Shown here one piece after another: positions 48,672 through 62,441 of a DNA stretch of 64,000 nt. The notes below the pieces were generated by a model, which saw only the letters and a program-made list of their open reading frames with translations, did not search any database and was not told the DNA's origin. The stretch's first letter is position 1. Each line of letters begins with the position of its first letter. Source of the DNA: Dromaius novaehollandiae. Taxonomy: Eukaryota; Chordata; Aves; Casuariiformes; Dromaiidae. Both the position numbers and the translations under genes were made by a program. The stretch is taken from contig NC_088101.1 of NCBI RefSeq assembly GCF_036370855.1, forward strand, positions 40,222,544 through 40,286,543. The letters run 5' to 3'.

Positions 48672-48733
48672 TGCTTTTATAGGTATATTTAACACTAAAA
48701 TAGATTGATTTTGTTCTTTGTTTCCTTTTGCAG

Positions 48734-48808
48734 TTGGCTGAAAGCAGTCAGAAGAAGGAGGCTTTACAAAAAAGCATTGAGAAATCAAAAATTGGACGTG
48801 AAGATACT
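48734..48808 (+). CDS. MND1: MND1 coding exon 5: coiled coil
   Basis: 75-nt, phase 0-0 exon, residues 93-117: LAESSQKKEALQKSIEKSKI then GREDT. It aligns with the human LSEGSQKHASLQKSIEKAKIG segment as I recall it, part of the first leucine zipper that dimerises with HOP2. The acceptor is TTTCCTTTTGCAG and the donor ACT|gtaagt. Charged and heptad-like residues are kept. This is less conserved than the winged helix, as expected for a coiled coil. Confidence 0.95.
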
Positions 48809-50685
48809 GTAAGTTAGTTTTGAGGTGTGCTCCTTCTAGGGAAAAGGGCTACTAGTATGCACAGTTTTCAAATATTAATGTAGTTGTTGGAAAGCCATTA
48901 GGACTTCCAAATACCAGTTAGGAGGATAGAGAAGAAAAAATAAGTATTCCCAAAAGTTGGATTATTTCTGACTTCGTCATGCACTAGTGAGTAAAATACT
49001 GCAATATGGCTGCTTCAAGGCTGAGAAAATGTGTGACTGCTTGAAGTTTGGTGGTCTTTCTGCCTTTTTCAGATTTAAAGATATCTTAAAACTTGATCTA
49101 CCCACACGTATGTGCCAAAGTTGCCAAAGGTTGCTGAACTGCCAAATTTAGTAGCTGCAAACTTAGGTGTTGGGGACCTTATTTTTTGGACTTATTTATA
49201 ATCTAGATTTCTAAATTGTTATTCTGAGCAGCCAAATAAGCTTTGTGTTCTCTGTAGGCTAAAGCTGTTAAAATAACACTGCAAAATAATATTTAGGCTT
49301 CACATTTAACATACATATGAAGCGCCATATAGTTAGAAATATTTCATAAGGCATCCTAAATTGTTCATTAGTTTTGAGAAGTTCAGTCTAAACTTCTGGC
49401 TTATATGTTGAGTAAGTAAGTGCATAAGCAAGGGTGGCAAGAAGTTTTCAGGTGAAAAGGAATTTTGTAGGGAAGTGTCAAGTCTTGAAATCCAAATTAT
49501 CCTTTAGAAATGCTGTGTATTTGTCCATAATCAGTGAATCACAGGCAGGTTTCTCATGCAGCTGTGCTTGTCAGGTTTCCAAATGGACTGTTAGAGAGTG
49601 TGGGCTTCTGCCCCATGTGGCCTCTCTTAGTTAGCAGAAGCTAGTGGTCCTGGAAATGCCATTATGGCTGATGCTTCCAACATTTTGGTTCCTGATTTTA
49701 TACCGGTCCTGGGAAATCCAGCTTATAGTGTAGTGGTCTGGGCAACAAGCTTCCACCCTAAAGAGCCTGGAAGCCTTTGATTTAGAACCTGCATTTCCAG
49801 AATATGTTGAATCCAGACTGTTGGCTGAAGGGTTGGGAATGTGGGAGTTTAAAAAGCCCTCAGGCTGCCAGGCTGCCTTGGAGGTTGCCATTGCCTAAGA
49901 AATGGAAGGTTTACAAACTCATGCTCTCTGCGTTTTTTAGGCTGCCCAGTGGCCTAGCGTGAGTTCTTTGAAAATCCCAGATTTCAGCCACCTAGAGTGG
50001 TTGGCTGTAAGTGCAGGCTGAATTAGAAATCTGTGCTGAGTTCACTATGAAGGTGCTTATGTTGGGTCAGGTATCTATGGATTCTTATTGATCAATAGAA
50101 TATTTGAGGTAATATTGTATACTCTACCAGCAAAGATTACTGTGTCTTAAATATTTGAATTTATTTTTGAGGCTGCTGCTCTTAAATAGTGTGGAGCAAA
50201 GGAGGAGAAAAATAGAGGGCATTCATATATAGTTGCTATCAAGATATTTGGAAGTGTCAATATTAGGTTTTTCTGTAATGCTGTCTTTAATTACAAGACT
50301 AGTACTCCTAAATATGCTTTAACGTTAAAGCCCAACAATGAAGAAATCTGTTACAAGTTTGTAAAACCACACGGAGTTCAAGCATTGTAGAAAATTGTTC
50401 TTTGTTTTGTTGTGGCCTTGATTTTTCTTTTCCTTCTGATTTGTACTTGGTATCTTCTAGTGTCACTTAGTTTTGTATGTACGTAAAATGCTTAATTGGT
50501 TCACTGACAGAAAGTAGTAGTGAAAATAGCTTTTAAATTTAAATCTTTTTACTTTTCGAAAAATGTTCTTTTTAATAAATATTGTTGTTTTCTTTGGGGC
50601 TTTTTGGCGGGTTGTGGTGTTTTTTTTTTTTAATATCTATATCTACATATAAATATATATATCCCAACTTGCTTTGAACCCTTAG
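48809..50685 (+). other. MND1: MND1 intron 5
   Basis: 1.9-kb intron with no other feature. Its 3' end is unusual: a TATATCTA-rich segment (about 50634-50661) separates a T13 run from the acceptor. Confidence 0.8.
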
Positions 50686-50800
50686 GCAGAACGTGCAGCT
50701 CTAATAGAGGAACTTAGAGCTCTCCGGGAGAAAAAAGAGCAGCTAAGGGCAGAAATAGACAAATACAGAGAATGTGATCCAGATGTTGTTGAAGAAATGC
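50686..50800 (+). CDS. MND1: MND1 coding exon 6: coiled coil (last exon in window)
   Basis: 115-nt exon, residues 118-155 plus the first base of codon 156. It encodes AERAALIEELRALREKKEQL, RAEIDKYRECDPDVVEEM and the start of an Arg codon. It matches the human segment around LRDQREQLKAEVEKYKDCDP, including the CDPxVVEE motif near the coiled-coil kink. The acceptor ends CCCTTAG and the donor is ATGC|gtaagt. The exon ends in phase 1, and the expected partner exon (QANKVAKEAANRW-like) was not found downstream in the window. Confidence 0.96.
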
Positions 50801-53285
50801 GTAAGTTGTATATTGTTTAAAGTTAACTTTTACGTAAAATAATGTCTGCAGTGCTTTAGCTGAAAATCTGGTATGCGGAGGTAAGCCAAAGAATAGCTGC
50901 TTTCCTTTTTAAAGCTGTGAGCAGTACAACACAGGTACAGTGACTATTTCATTTCATGTTCTGTCATATTATATGAATTGTTTATTGACTTTTACATGCA
51001 AACAACTGAGCAGTGAGAAAACAATATTTAAATCGAAATACTCTGCAATAAAATTAATAGCAGGACTGCCCCTTCTAGAGCTGTATTAATTCTACAACTT
51101 CTAAGTATACTGAAACCCAGGATGTGTAAGAAAAGTAATCACCCCAGGTCTATATATTCATCCCTTGCGACTACAGTATTTTTCTTCCTGGCTCCCACTT
51201 ACCTTTGGTTTGCTATTGGCAAAATAGATATCATTCTGCTTTCTTTGTCTTGTCTGTTTAGAATGTAAGTATCTCATTAATGGAACTTAATTTTGAATTT
51301 ATACATAAGTATGGTACTACCCTGTTTACTTAATATTTGTACTCTCTCTGACATGCTGATTTTTAGTTGGATTCTCTAATTCTAATGGGATACAAAGAAT
51401 AATGAGTGACTTCAATACAAAACAGAGAATAGGGCACTGAAACATACTCAATATTCTGATCTTTAACATGAAACATGAAAAGTATGTATGCAATTTTCTT
51501 TTCTTCAACTTTCATGTTTTATTTATCAGGCCATTAGTTGCAAAATGCCACTGCATATTCAATTGCTGTAGTGCCAAAATGCCATTACAGACTGATGAGG
51601 AACAGGCACAGACCCTTTTCTGAGAAGACATCTGACTAAGTCTTTGTTTAACTGTTCTTACAAGAAAGTCCACAGTTTTGCAGCCGTACTGAAAGAAAGC
51701 CAAGAACATAAACAGAGCTTGCAGCACACCTCAAAATTGGACAGATATTCTGGGGGGGTAGGGTAGGGCTGTGACAATTTTTTGTCAGCTGCGTTATCTT
51801 TCCACAAGGGCGTATGTGATGGTATGCCAGAGAATAAGCAAACTCTAGACCTGAGGTTACCCCACTGTAAATCCCTTTCTGAATGCTCTCCTGAGGACAA
51901 GCAGCAGACATGTTCGAGCTGATTCCAGCTGCAAAAATGTATGAATTTAGGCAGAAACGGACAGCAGAGGATTTTGTAGTTCCAGGTTCTTCAATTGCTG
52001 AGATACCCTTATTGCAATGAGTGCACTGAATGAGTAGAGGAGCCTCTCTTTGGAAGTAGTCACCATGAGCATATTGCTAAATACTGAGCACAAGGGGGCA
52101 AATCACAGCTTGAGTAGCAGGGCTAACCACATTAGCAAAGAGGCTAATAGCCTGGAAAGAGGGAAAGGGAAAGAAATGTAATCAGTAGTTGCTCCAGGTG
52201 TGGCAGAAGGGGATGTCTTGTCTTTTGTTAAAGATTGCGGGAAGCTCCGCATGGGCTTCTGCAAAGGAGGGATGAGCCATTAAGGGCACTGGTGAGGTTA
52301 GTCTTGCTCATCTACCTGTAGGATTCCTGAGGAAATAGGCTGTGGTGTTTTGAAAAAGATTTGCCCCTGACCTTTGATTAACATGTTTCTGTCCTGTTGT
52401 ATGTTTCATCTGTTACAATTTACTGCACTGTCTAAATTTGCTGGCTCCGAGTAAATTTCTGTGTCAAAGCTGAATGGAATTTCACAGGATTTAAAAAAAA
52501 AAAAAAAAGAAGAAGGCATTTCTGTAGTTCCAGAGAGTGCGGGGAACTGGAAAGAAAAAAAAATGGATGTGGGAAGTCATGTTTTTAGTGTTAAAAAAAG
52601 AAAAAAGTTAAAATCCTTCCTCAATGGCAGTAAAGTTGACCACGATCGTTAGAAGTAAATGCAGAAATACTAGGATTTTTATACCCTCTGTTCTGCTTCA
52701 GTTGGCCCAGGACTGAGCCCTCAACTTCGAGGGTCAACTTTTGTAGGTTGGAGGATATTCTTGTGGGGAAGCAGCCATTAGAGAGAGATTCCCTATTGCT
52801 CCAGGAGAAGCACTGTATGACATTGATATAAAATGCATGTATGCAAGGATGGATACAGGTGATGCTGACAGATTCCCTGTACACTTTAGTAGAGGACAAC
52901 AGGCAAGGAGAACGCAAGCGCTCTGTAGTTCATAATTTATCCAAATTTTTGCAAGGCCAAAAAAAACCTCCATGTAACATCAAGAGTAACCCACTGCATA
53001 ATTTTAATTCTTTCTGCCCACCAGGGAGAGTTGATAGGGATCTAAAAAAATTTCCTGATAATTCATTTTATAGAGAGGTTTGTTAGGCAGCCTAAGCGTG
53101 TAAATTATCACTGGATTGCGCGCTCAGTTTTTGGCCAGCCTGTAACCAGAAACAGCTAAACATTTTCAGTGTTGACTGTAAGATTAGAAAAAAAATCTAG
53201 AATTTAAGACTTCTTGTTCTGTTCTTTTAATTAAAGATGTTAATTTACACTATATTAAAACATAGTTGGGTCTAAACAGAACTTG

Positions 53286-53301
53286 TTTTTTTTTTTTTTT
53301 T
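53286..53301 (+). repeat. T16 homopolymer
   Basis: Poly(T) run in MND1 intron 6. Confidence 0.9.
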
Positions 53302-56300
53302 CACAGCAGCAATGTTTTGGTCACTTCATGTTGGTGCACAGTAGAGTAATCTCAGATACAGGCTCAAGTGAGTGTGTTTGGTGTGGTATGAATGTTGATA
53401 TTTGTGGGGCTGGCTTTTAAATGTAGTCTGTCAGGGTTCCTGTTTTATATAGTGTGTTTTTAGAACATGTAATTATTGTTAGTTTTTGTGTCTTAACACT
53501 TGTACCTTGAGAACGGTAACCTGAACATGTCTGGACAAACCATATTCTCAGAAAGCTGCAAATTGCTGAGTGCAGCACATACAATGTAGGAATTCTGGTG
53601 TCAACCTTTTTCCTTCTACTCTTTGTTTAATCTTACTCAGTAGCTAGGAGCATAAGTGAGTCAGACAGACAAACCATGAATATCTAGATAGCTATCCTTT
53701 TGAATCTGAAAGTATTAATTTGAAAATGTATTCTGTATGGAGATGTATTTATAGTTACAGAAACTTTATACCAAAATCTAGATTCTTTGGGTGTTTCTTA
53801 CTAATACAGTCCTTATTTCCAAAGGAGGACAATAGGGAAGAAAATGGAGGATTAGATGATCTTGACTAATGGAGAGGCTTTAAAACGAGTTGCATGAGTT
53901 TTATTCAAAATTGTCCAAAATGCCAGTTATTTACAAAATGGTTTAATGGAGTTTCTGGTAGTTTTTGTGATGAAGTTTTTCTATTCTTAGGAGAACATAC
54001 TAGAAAGGTTTTTTAAACTACAGGTCTTTGTCAGTGATCTCAGTTAATGAACTATTAAGTAGCTGTTTTTATAAATGCAATGATTCACTTAGCAAAGTGA
54101 TTGTCTACAAATAATTTTATGCCTAGTCTAGGTCCCACAAAGGTCAATAAGATATAGATCAAGCCTACAGAGAGAGGGTGATTTTTCAGTCACCTTTAGA
54201 TCCAATATGTTCAGTTTGCAATCAAGAGGATGTTTTCTAGCTACCAGCCATGAAATATGCACCTGGCATCTGAGAGACAAGCTGTGCTTTTTATGGTTTC
54301 TGCATCAATACCATTAACAAAAAGTGTGCAATTAGAAATTAGTCATTCTGTTGAAGTTAGAACAGTCTCTCCACCCATACTTATGTTAGCTTTACAGGGT
54401 TAAATGAGCTTTATTTGGAGGGAACCAGACACTATTGCTACATGTACATAGAAAAATAATACATTTAAAAGCAGGCACTCCTTTTTGACACAGTCTCATC
54501 TTTCTTAGACTTGCATATTTAATATATTAGTTTTAATCTCCTGAAGATCTGGATGAGGATACTGCTGGAAACAGATAATGTACTTTCCTAGAATACCAGA
54601 ATGCACAGAGATGTATACCAGTAATGTAAAAACACATTTACTCCACTAACTGCATCAAGCTAAGATTTTTGATGCTTGTCCCCCTTCCTTATACTGTTTT
54701 TTTGAGTGGTTCGACATTCATTTGGAACGTTGTCAAATTATCTGTTCAAAAGCTATGTTATAAGACAGAATTAAAAGCTATATATAACCTTATTCCTATT
54801 TTTTCTGTAAATAGTAAAAGTGCTTCTGTGCAATCATAGTTATACACAGTAACAGTAAACATAAAAATTAACTCTGTTAAGTAAAGTCGAAAGAGGAACG
54901 GAGTACTAATAAGTAGAATTACAAATGTATACGTGATCACTAATGCTCAAAGCTCCTCAAGTAACCGTATCCAAGCAAGAAGGCATTGAAAGTTTAATAA
55001 TACTTCTGCTCCTTTCACCCCTTCAACTTTTCTTTTTCTTCTGAAAATCAGGGAAGCTTCTTTGCAGTTCAGCTATTGAAAACACATGCTTTTGCTTCAG
55101 CAGAGCAACCAGTTGTAGAGGAGAAGCTTGCTCACTGGAAGGTGATGACCGGAGGCTGTAACGTCAAAAGGCCTCTGTACAAATCAGTACTTCTACTCCA
55201 GTTAAGAGTGAACTGAGTTTCAGTCTGCAGGGAAAAACTGTCCTGAATGTATAAGCGCGTGCAAAAATGTGTTTTTATACCTCAAACACATGCTAGCAAG
55301 AATTTGCTTCTTGGAGAGCTTGAACTCATTCCAGCTTGATCTAAAATGAAGCTGCAATTTAGCAAGTTAAGAAAGAAATAAATTTTCAAATCATTTATCT
55401 TTTGTCAGTGGAGTTTTGCTTGTATATTCAGAAAAAAAGACAATTGCAAGAGCAAGTCTTTAGCTAACATAAGAAACACCCGGCTGAAATAAATCAGCTA
55501 CTCTGGCAAGTTACCTTTTCTGGAAATTAAATTAGAAAGCTCATGAGGTTTGTTTCTTTTTTGTTCTTTCTGTTTCTTTTGATTCTTATTTGCTCACATT
55601 GGAATGGCAGAAAAGGTATGTAGGAGGAGAGGCCAACAGGTGAAATATGTGGGAATAATTTTAGTGTCTGAGCTAGTAAATCTTCATGGCAAAAGTTGTT
55701 GAGCTTCTTAGGAGTGGTAGACGCTTGATAAATTTTGTGATATGGAAAATGGCTACTCCTGACTACATTTATGATATTCCTTGATTTAGAAATGAACCAG
55801 CACCAGTCCGTTCAATGGGAGAAGTCTGTAGATCATTTAAGAAACAAAAAAGCTTTTGTGGAGTGGTTACTTTGCTTCTTCTTTCCTGGTGCTAGACCTG
55901 CTATGTCACATTTGTGGAGTACCATTCATGCAGACTGCTTTGATAAACTTGGGGTGACTGTCAAAGCTTTTTAAAAAAAAAAAATAGGGTTTTTTACCTT
56001 TTTATGGCTGCCTTTATGTAAAAGGAGGTCAGGAAAAGTATTGTGGATTTTTAAGTTGATGTCTTCCTTTTTTGCGCTAAGTTGCAGGACTGTCGAATCT
56101 AGTCTTCCTTGTCCTTGTTTAAAAAAACGTGTTGGCAATCTCGTATGTTTGGAAATCTCCCATATGTTAGGGGATGGTAGGGTATGTTTTCATTATGGGC
56201 TTTTCTAGGTTAGGACTGTTATCAGTGCATACTCTTAATATAGATATCTTGTACTGTTTTATTTAACCACAGGTATTTTGCAAGGCAAGTTGTACCAATA

Positions 56301-56639
56301 GAAGGCTAATCTTGGCACTGGTGGTGTATTTGACGGTATTTCCAGTATTTCTTTCTCCCTCCTTGCTTCAGCATCTGGTAAGCTGGTCTCACTAAAAAGA
56401 GCAGGATATTAGACAAAAAACCTGAAATAGAGAAACAATTTGGAAGTACCTAGAAGAATGCAGAGATTTTGTCTTTGCCAGTGTAACAGACCTTTGTAGA
56501 TTGGGAGTAGTAGTATGTATTTGGTTTTATGACTGTTTTGCATGATAATGTGATAAGAAAAGTAGGGAAGCACCATCTTGATGAAACTGTAGTAGTCTGT
56601 CTCAAACTACTTTATAGTTTTACTCAAAGTATATTCATT

Positions 56640-57565
56640 AGTAAATTAGTACCAACATAGAAGGCTGTATTGAAGGAGCTCCACTAGGATCTGCTGTGGG
56701 TATGTGTCTGCTCAGCAGTATTTTTATTAATGAGCTAGATAATAGAATAGAGGGTATGTTTTTGTTAAATTTGCAGATGATGTGAAACTACAAGGGACTA
56801 CATGAGCAAAGGATGAGGCGTGGTTTCAAAATGAACAAATTGCAAAGAAAAGCATTCAAAAACACTCAGTAATTACCAAGTCCAAGGACATGAAATATTG
56901 TGTTACTCGAATGATTTGGAGCAAGTGGTTATGGGAGAGAGGATTTGAAAAAGATGTTGGGGAATAGAAGTTTACAGGTTGAACATACGACATTTTTGTT
57001 GTGGAAGAAGGGAATCACTATACAGCAGTGATGTGTGAAATAATCCTTTTATTTGCATTGGTAAGGCTTCAGCTGGAATGCTGGATCCAGTTTTGGATGT
57101 CGTGTTTCAAGATGTATATGACCAGCTGGAGAGAATTCAGAGCAGAACAAAAAGACATACCAGAGGTCCGGCAACTACATTGTAGGAGAAAAGCTTTAAA
57201 AAATTAGGGCTCAAACGAAGATTGCTGATTGTGGATAATAGAATAATAGTGTCTCATATATAAAAGACTGCTAAAGAAAAGGAAAGGAATAACCTATTGT
57301 TCATGTTCATGGGGAGCACCGCAAAAAAGTAATAGCTGTAAATTGCAGAAAAAATAGAAAGTTAGATGAAGAAAATCTATTCTAATGGTAGCAGTAATCA
57401 AACGCTGAACTAGATTGCCTGGGAAGGTTATAAAAGCTCCAACACTGGAAACCTTGAAAAAACAGGCTACAGACAAGCACCTCAGAAATGACATAAGTAA
57501 GGCTGGACATGTGTTGAGCGACAGATGCAGACTAGATGACCTCCTGAAATGCTTTCCAGACATTT
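56640..57565 (+). mobile_element. old CR1-type LINE fragment (3' part, with RT remnant)
   Basis: Sense-strand CR1 relic. It starts near a GGAGCTCCACTAGGATCTGC block (the CR1 'GVPQGSV' region), then TTTATTAATGAGCTAGATAA and AATTTGCAGATGAT. The last encodes KFADD, the reverse-transcriptase catalytic F/YADD motif (TTTGCAGATGAT at 56770-56781). Next come a GGCTTCAGCTGGAATGCTGG / CCAGTTTTGG block (about 57065-57095) and a GGAGAGAATTCAGAGCAGA block. It ends with AACTAGATTGCCTGGGAAGG and GACTAGATGACCTCCTGAAA, the CR1 3'UTR signature. Many stops and indels break the frame, so it is long dead. It is 5' truncated, as usual for CR1. The boundaries are approximate. Confidence 0.88.
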
Positions 57566-60390
57566 CTCTGCAACTTCTGCAATACAGCAGGTGTGTGGCA
57601 GAATGACATCCTGAACGGAACAAAAAGAAGTTAACGCTACAGGTTGAGCCTGCTTGTTAAATGCAGCTTGGCAGCATAGAGGTCTTGAAATAGAGGTCTC
57701 CTTCAACTCTGTCGTGGGTACAGAATGCAGAGCTTCGGTAAAGGAAGGGGGGAGTTGTCTGCTGAAAGGAGGAGGAAAAAAATGTTGTGAGGGAGCACTG
57801 AGTGAGAAAGTTGGTATGCTTGTTTCCCTTTCATAAGCACATTACTTCCCTCTGTTCTTTGGATAAAAATAGATGTATTTAACTAAGATACAAGAGTGGG
57901 CTTTCAGGTAGAATACTTGAAATATAAATGGTCTTTTCCTGTGGATATGTGAACATGGTAAAGTTAAGTACAAGAGCATGTATTTTGTGTGGAGGAATCT
58001 TTTGGTAGCAGTTCTGACAAATTCTGTTGGATGTTTTTCAAAGATACACCGCATACATCCTGATGAAATTTGACAGTGTGACCTTTTTCATATGGGACAG
58101 AGGGCACTTTTGCTGATGAGACTTGACACTTTTTTTTTTAAACAGACTAACAAACATCATAGGTCATTTAAAAGCATATTCCCAGAAATGTGGATGAGCT
58201 TATTGGTAGCTTTAGCATGCACTGCTGTGTCTCACTATATAGACAGGAGTGGCACTACTTTATGCATTTGCTCAGGTTTATTTTCAAGCACATATATGTA
58301 GCCGTTGAAACAGAAATGCTAATTTATTTCGTTCATATGTTAAAATTTCTTGAGTGTTTTCCATCAGGAATGACTTGCATCGTATTATGTTCTATGCTTT
58401 TCAGAATTGTTGTAGATCTGTAGGTAAGACTCGTGATAGCTTGACTATTTTTTGTAGTAATTCCAAAACTTTGTTCAGAATCTAAATGTAAAAAGAGATA
58501 TTCCTTATCTCTTTGTTATTCAGAAATACATTAATATAATTTTTTCTGTTGAATCTGTGATGTCATTTAAAGGAGAAATCACTTCTGTCTGTTGAATTGA
58601 GTTCAGGCATTATGAATTCTGAAGCACTGTGATTTGTCAGTTGTGATTTGTTGATTAATGTCATGCAGATAAGTGTTATATGACATACTGGGATATAGAG
58701 GGGAGAAAAGTGTGGTTTGGGATTCATAGCAATTGACAGAATTCTGATGTGCTATCACTATTATAAACAAGAGCTCCTTATTCTGTTTGTAAGAGGCAAC
58801 TCCTCTTTGGGAAGCATGAGCAAAGGTAAAGATTGTGTGTAGTGTTAAACAGGTATCTCTGTCTAATACTTGGTTATAAAATATTCTTCTCAAATTGTTC
58901 TTGTAAAGTTCAGAGTCAACCTGTTGACAGTATCGTAGACTACTTAGTCTCAAGAATGCACAAATACGAGCTTAATGAAGCCACTTGATCACGTCATTGC
59001 CATGAATAGTCTCTCATGGCAAGTTACAGTCTCTGGTGTCAGTTTGTGGATGGACATGTCAGTGGGCATTGCTCAGCAGTTAGGTTTCGTACTCTGTGGA
59101 TGACAAACATATAACTTCAATGTTCACCTACTACCCTGGTCTTTAAAGTTGGGCTGTTTATGTGCATGTGACATTTTCATTAATGGGAAAGATTTGGGGA
59201 ACTGTGCATCACAGAATCACCTAAAGATGCTTCTGCAAAAGAGGAAGAGAAATACATAATAAAACCTGTTCCAATGAGATAAGAACAAGGTAAATGACAT
59301 TTCTGGAAAGTGAGGGCAGCCTGAGAGCAGGAGAATGGGTAACTCTGTGGACAGCACTGAATAATAGGAGTCATAGGAGATTCAAGTTCATATACCATTC
59401 TTCAATGTAGTTGCTATGTTTCATACTTAAATACAACCTAAATGGATGCAGACTTATTACTGGAATTCAAATTCGCGTAATGCAATTAATTTACCCTGAC
59501 CAGTTTTATGAGAGAGACTGGGAATCTTTGGGTTAATAATCCACACTTGCCTATGAGAGCAATTGCAGCTGTTTTCTGCATTTCATTCCGAAGAATTGCA
59601 ATTCACGCTGTAAAATTACTCCTTCACCCACATGCTGAAGACTGCAGTTGCATTTTGCATGCATGTGCTAACAGTCCTCGAGGTCGATGGGTGACTGTAT
59701 CCGTGAAAGGTGGCTAGTTCTCTCTGCAATCATTCATCTTGCAAGTAGGGAATCCATTAAATTGTCTTGTGGCATTAGTCTGCTAGGTCACACTGGCACC
59801 AGTCTGTGCTAGTTTTGTAAATATAGCTATTCTAGCTTTGTTACTAGGTAGAACAAGATATTAAGGTTCCTGGCCCTGGAAATTTTGTTTTAAATATAAT
59901 AACATTACTTACAGTAATCTTTAAAGGATTCCTGAAAAAGGCAGGGTTGAAATTAGGAGAGGAAAGAAGGCTACAGCTTTTCCTTCATTTCCAAGTCTGT
60001 AGGCGGTTGTGAGCTAGTTTTCACTGCTGAGATTTTTCACAAATCAGCTGTTGGAGCTGGAATATGTTACCTTTATCAGTTTTGAAAGCTATTCAGTGAC
60101 TGCTTCCATAGCCATAGCATTTAAAAACACTTTCTATAGCTTTATTCTTAGAGAGAATATGAAGGCAGCTTTGGAAAATGCTTGCGAGGTTTTTTGTTGT
60201 CATTGTTGTTATCGTGATTGTTTTTCAGCCATAGAAGTATCAGAAATTAGTTAGAAAGAGTAACCATGTCTCCTGGAGCATGTGTGTTGTGTTAATGGGG
60301 CATGTAGTGGTCTTCCTCTCCTGCGGAAATATTTGAGGTTTTAAAAGTTTTTGGCATTCCACTTGGGAACATAAATAGGACTTTTAAATG

Positions 60391-60441
60391 TTTTTCTTTT
60401 CTTTCTCTCTCTCTCTTTTTTTTTTTTTTTTCCTCTTCTCC
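60391..60441 (+). repeat. (CT)n / poly(T) pyrimidine tract
   Basis: 51-bp pure pyrimidine run in MND1 intron 6. Confidence 0.9.
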
Positions 60442-62409
60442 ATGGAAAAGTGAGAGAATCTGGGGGAAGCAAGGAGGTAGAAAGAGGAAGCGGTAGTTCT
60501 GCAGTAAGCTGAAGGAGGCTTCAGGGTTTCCAGAATTAGATCATAATCAATGCGACCTGATAATGTTAAGATTCTGAGCCAATATATATTGCCAGTTCAA
60601 ATTTGTTCAGAAACATTGCTGCGTTCACTTTTTATTGTGCTTCTAGACTTTACTCCTGATTTGATATTGTCCATTTGCTTTAGAAAGTTTTTTATTGCAC
60701 CTCTTACAGCTATTCCACAAGTCATTTTGCCACTTCTCTCTCCTGTTCTGCTCTTTGTTCCCTGCAGGCACTGTCACAATGTCACTGGCCTTTATTAAAG
60801 AGCACATTTCCAGCCCTCTTTCACTTTCTCTTTAGACATTTACTGCAGTTGGGCCTTCCTCTTTTTAACTTTGCTTCCCTCTGAGGGGATTCAGGGGGTT
60901 GTCCCTGTGATAAGGACACCACTTAGGAAAATGCTTCAGTTCCCAAAAGCTAAGGCTGCTTGAGTTCCCTGCAGTTCTCCACAGGCACGTGGGGTTAAGG
61001 GAAGAATAGTTTCCCACGAGGATGGGTCAAAACTAGCTCTTTGACCCTTAGCCTTTTAATGTTTGGGGCATATTTCCAGATGTGTTTTGCTAACACAGCA
61101 ATCTAGCATTGCAAGCTGAGCTGGTCCTGGGTCCTGCACTGCTGTGGTTGCTTTTGTCCAGTTCAGGAAAGAAAATGTCAGCTTCCGTTTTCCGGCCTGG
61201 AGACTGCCAAGCGTGCCTGAGACTGGTCGGCCAGGATGGAGGCGTGCGCCTCAGCCGAGTGAATGACATGTATCCTGCAGGCATGGCAGCTAGAAAGTCT
61301 GCTGATATGTTGTCACACAAATTGATGAAGGGAAATTGTGCTGCCCAAAACAAGTGGGTCATTCTGTTGCTTCCAGACAGCAAGTGTGTATTTCATCAGC
61401 GTACGTGCAGATGTATAGATAAAAAATAGAGCGCATTGTTAGTAGAGCTACAGACCAATAGGCAATGAGAGACCTGGCACGGTGTGTCTGGGGCATACGT
61501 TGCCTCCTGTGCCGCTCATCTCTTCTGTGTTCTTGGACCTTTTGCTGTCTTGCACAGCTTTTTGTACTGGAGCACTTGTCCTGTGTTTAGCAGCTGCCAG
61601 AAATCAACTTGTGATGGAGCAGATGTGGTCAGCAGGAGTCACTCAAGGGCAATCAGCATGACTCCAGCCCAGCTCAGGACCAAATGAGTGTGGTGGTTTT
61701 GGCAACTAGCCGGTTGCCCTCAGTGCTCTCTCTGCAGTTTCTGTTTTGTGCAATTCATACAGTTTGTGTACTGTTTCTCCTTTGGCATATCCATTTTTGA
61801 ATCTCCGTACTATTGTTGTCTTTGGGTTTTAAACTTTGTCTTTCAATGCAGTCTGAAAACCAGGGAGGCCAATGGCTGTATGACCCTGTGGAACTAGGGA
61901 ATTAGAAATAGCATGACCTTAATTTACATCAGTACCTAAAGTAGGTGTTTTGGGGGGAGGGGAGGGGAATGTTTTCTTTATCCCTCCTCCTTTTCCTTGC
62001 TTTCTGTGTACATACACATGCAGATGATGCAACCACTGAAAGTTCAAATGGGTAACTATAAAGATTTCCATAAAGTACTCAAGTCAGATTCCTTCATTTC
62101 TCTCAGTTTTTGGGACTAAGTCATGGGCCCGCAGAAGATCCTGGTGATAATGCAGGTGTAGCTGTTGTCTTGGGGGACTTTGACCGTAACTGCCAATATC
62201 TGTTCCTCCTTCCTCTTTCAGGCATGGTATTGGATACAGCAGGCACACAGGATCCTGGGGTGGAATCATAGGCAAGAATTGAGCCAGATCCTAATGGACT
62301 TTCATCTCGCCTTCAGTTAGATAAGTTCAGCCCGTAGCTGTGGGGTAGCAGGGCAGCAGCTGAGGTGATGATGTAGTATTTTCTGGGAAGTGGATGAGGT
62401 GTGGTGTTT

Positions 62410-62410
62410 C

Positions 62411-62441
<31 letters not shown>

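Larger units (their letters stand above)
33655..48733 (+). other. MND1: MND1 intron 4, 15 kb
   Basis: Large intron with no supported gene. It contains an 11-bp-stem hairpin (34439-34466), T20 (35223-35242), a degenerate TATATACA(A/G)TTA tandem block (36724-36827), A19 (38151-38169), A21(GAAAA)n (44252-44293) and a possible tRNA-derived SINE remnant (about 44930-45070). Open frames of 100-134 codons (39015-39341, 35946-36314, 45811-46164, 46842-47246) have no recognisable similarity or splice context. Confidence 0.75.

Noticed and set aside
57294..57623. 109-codon minus-strand frame
   Set aside because: It lies antisense within the CR1 relic.
61109..61429. 106-codon frame considered as a candidate MND1 C-terminal exon
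   Set aside because: The translation does not resemble the MND1 C-terminus (KSWAKRKFGF-like), has the wrong phase context and lacks suitable splice borders.
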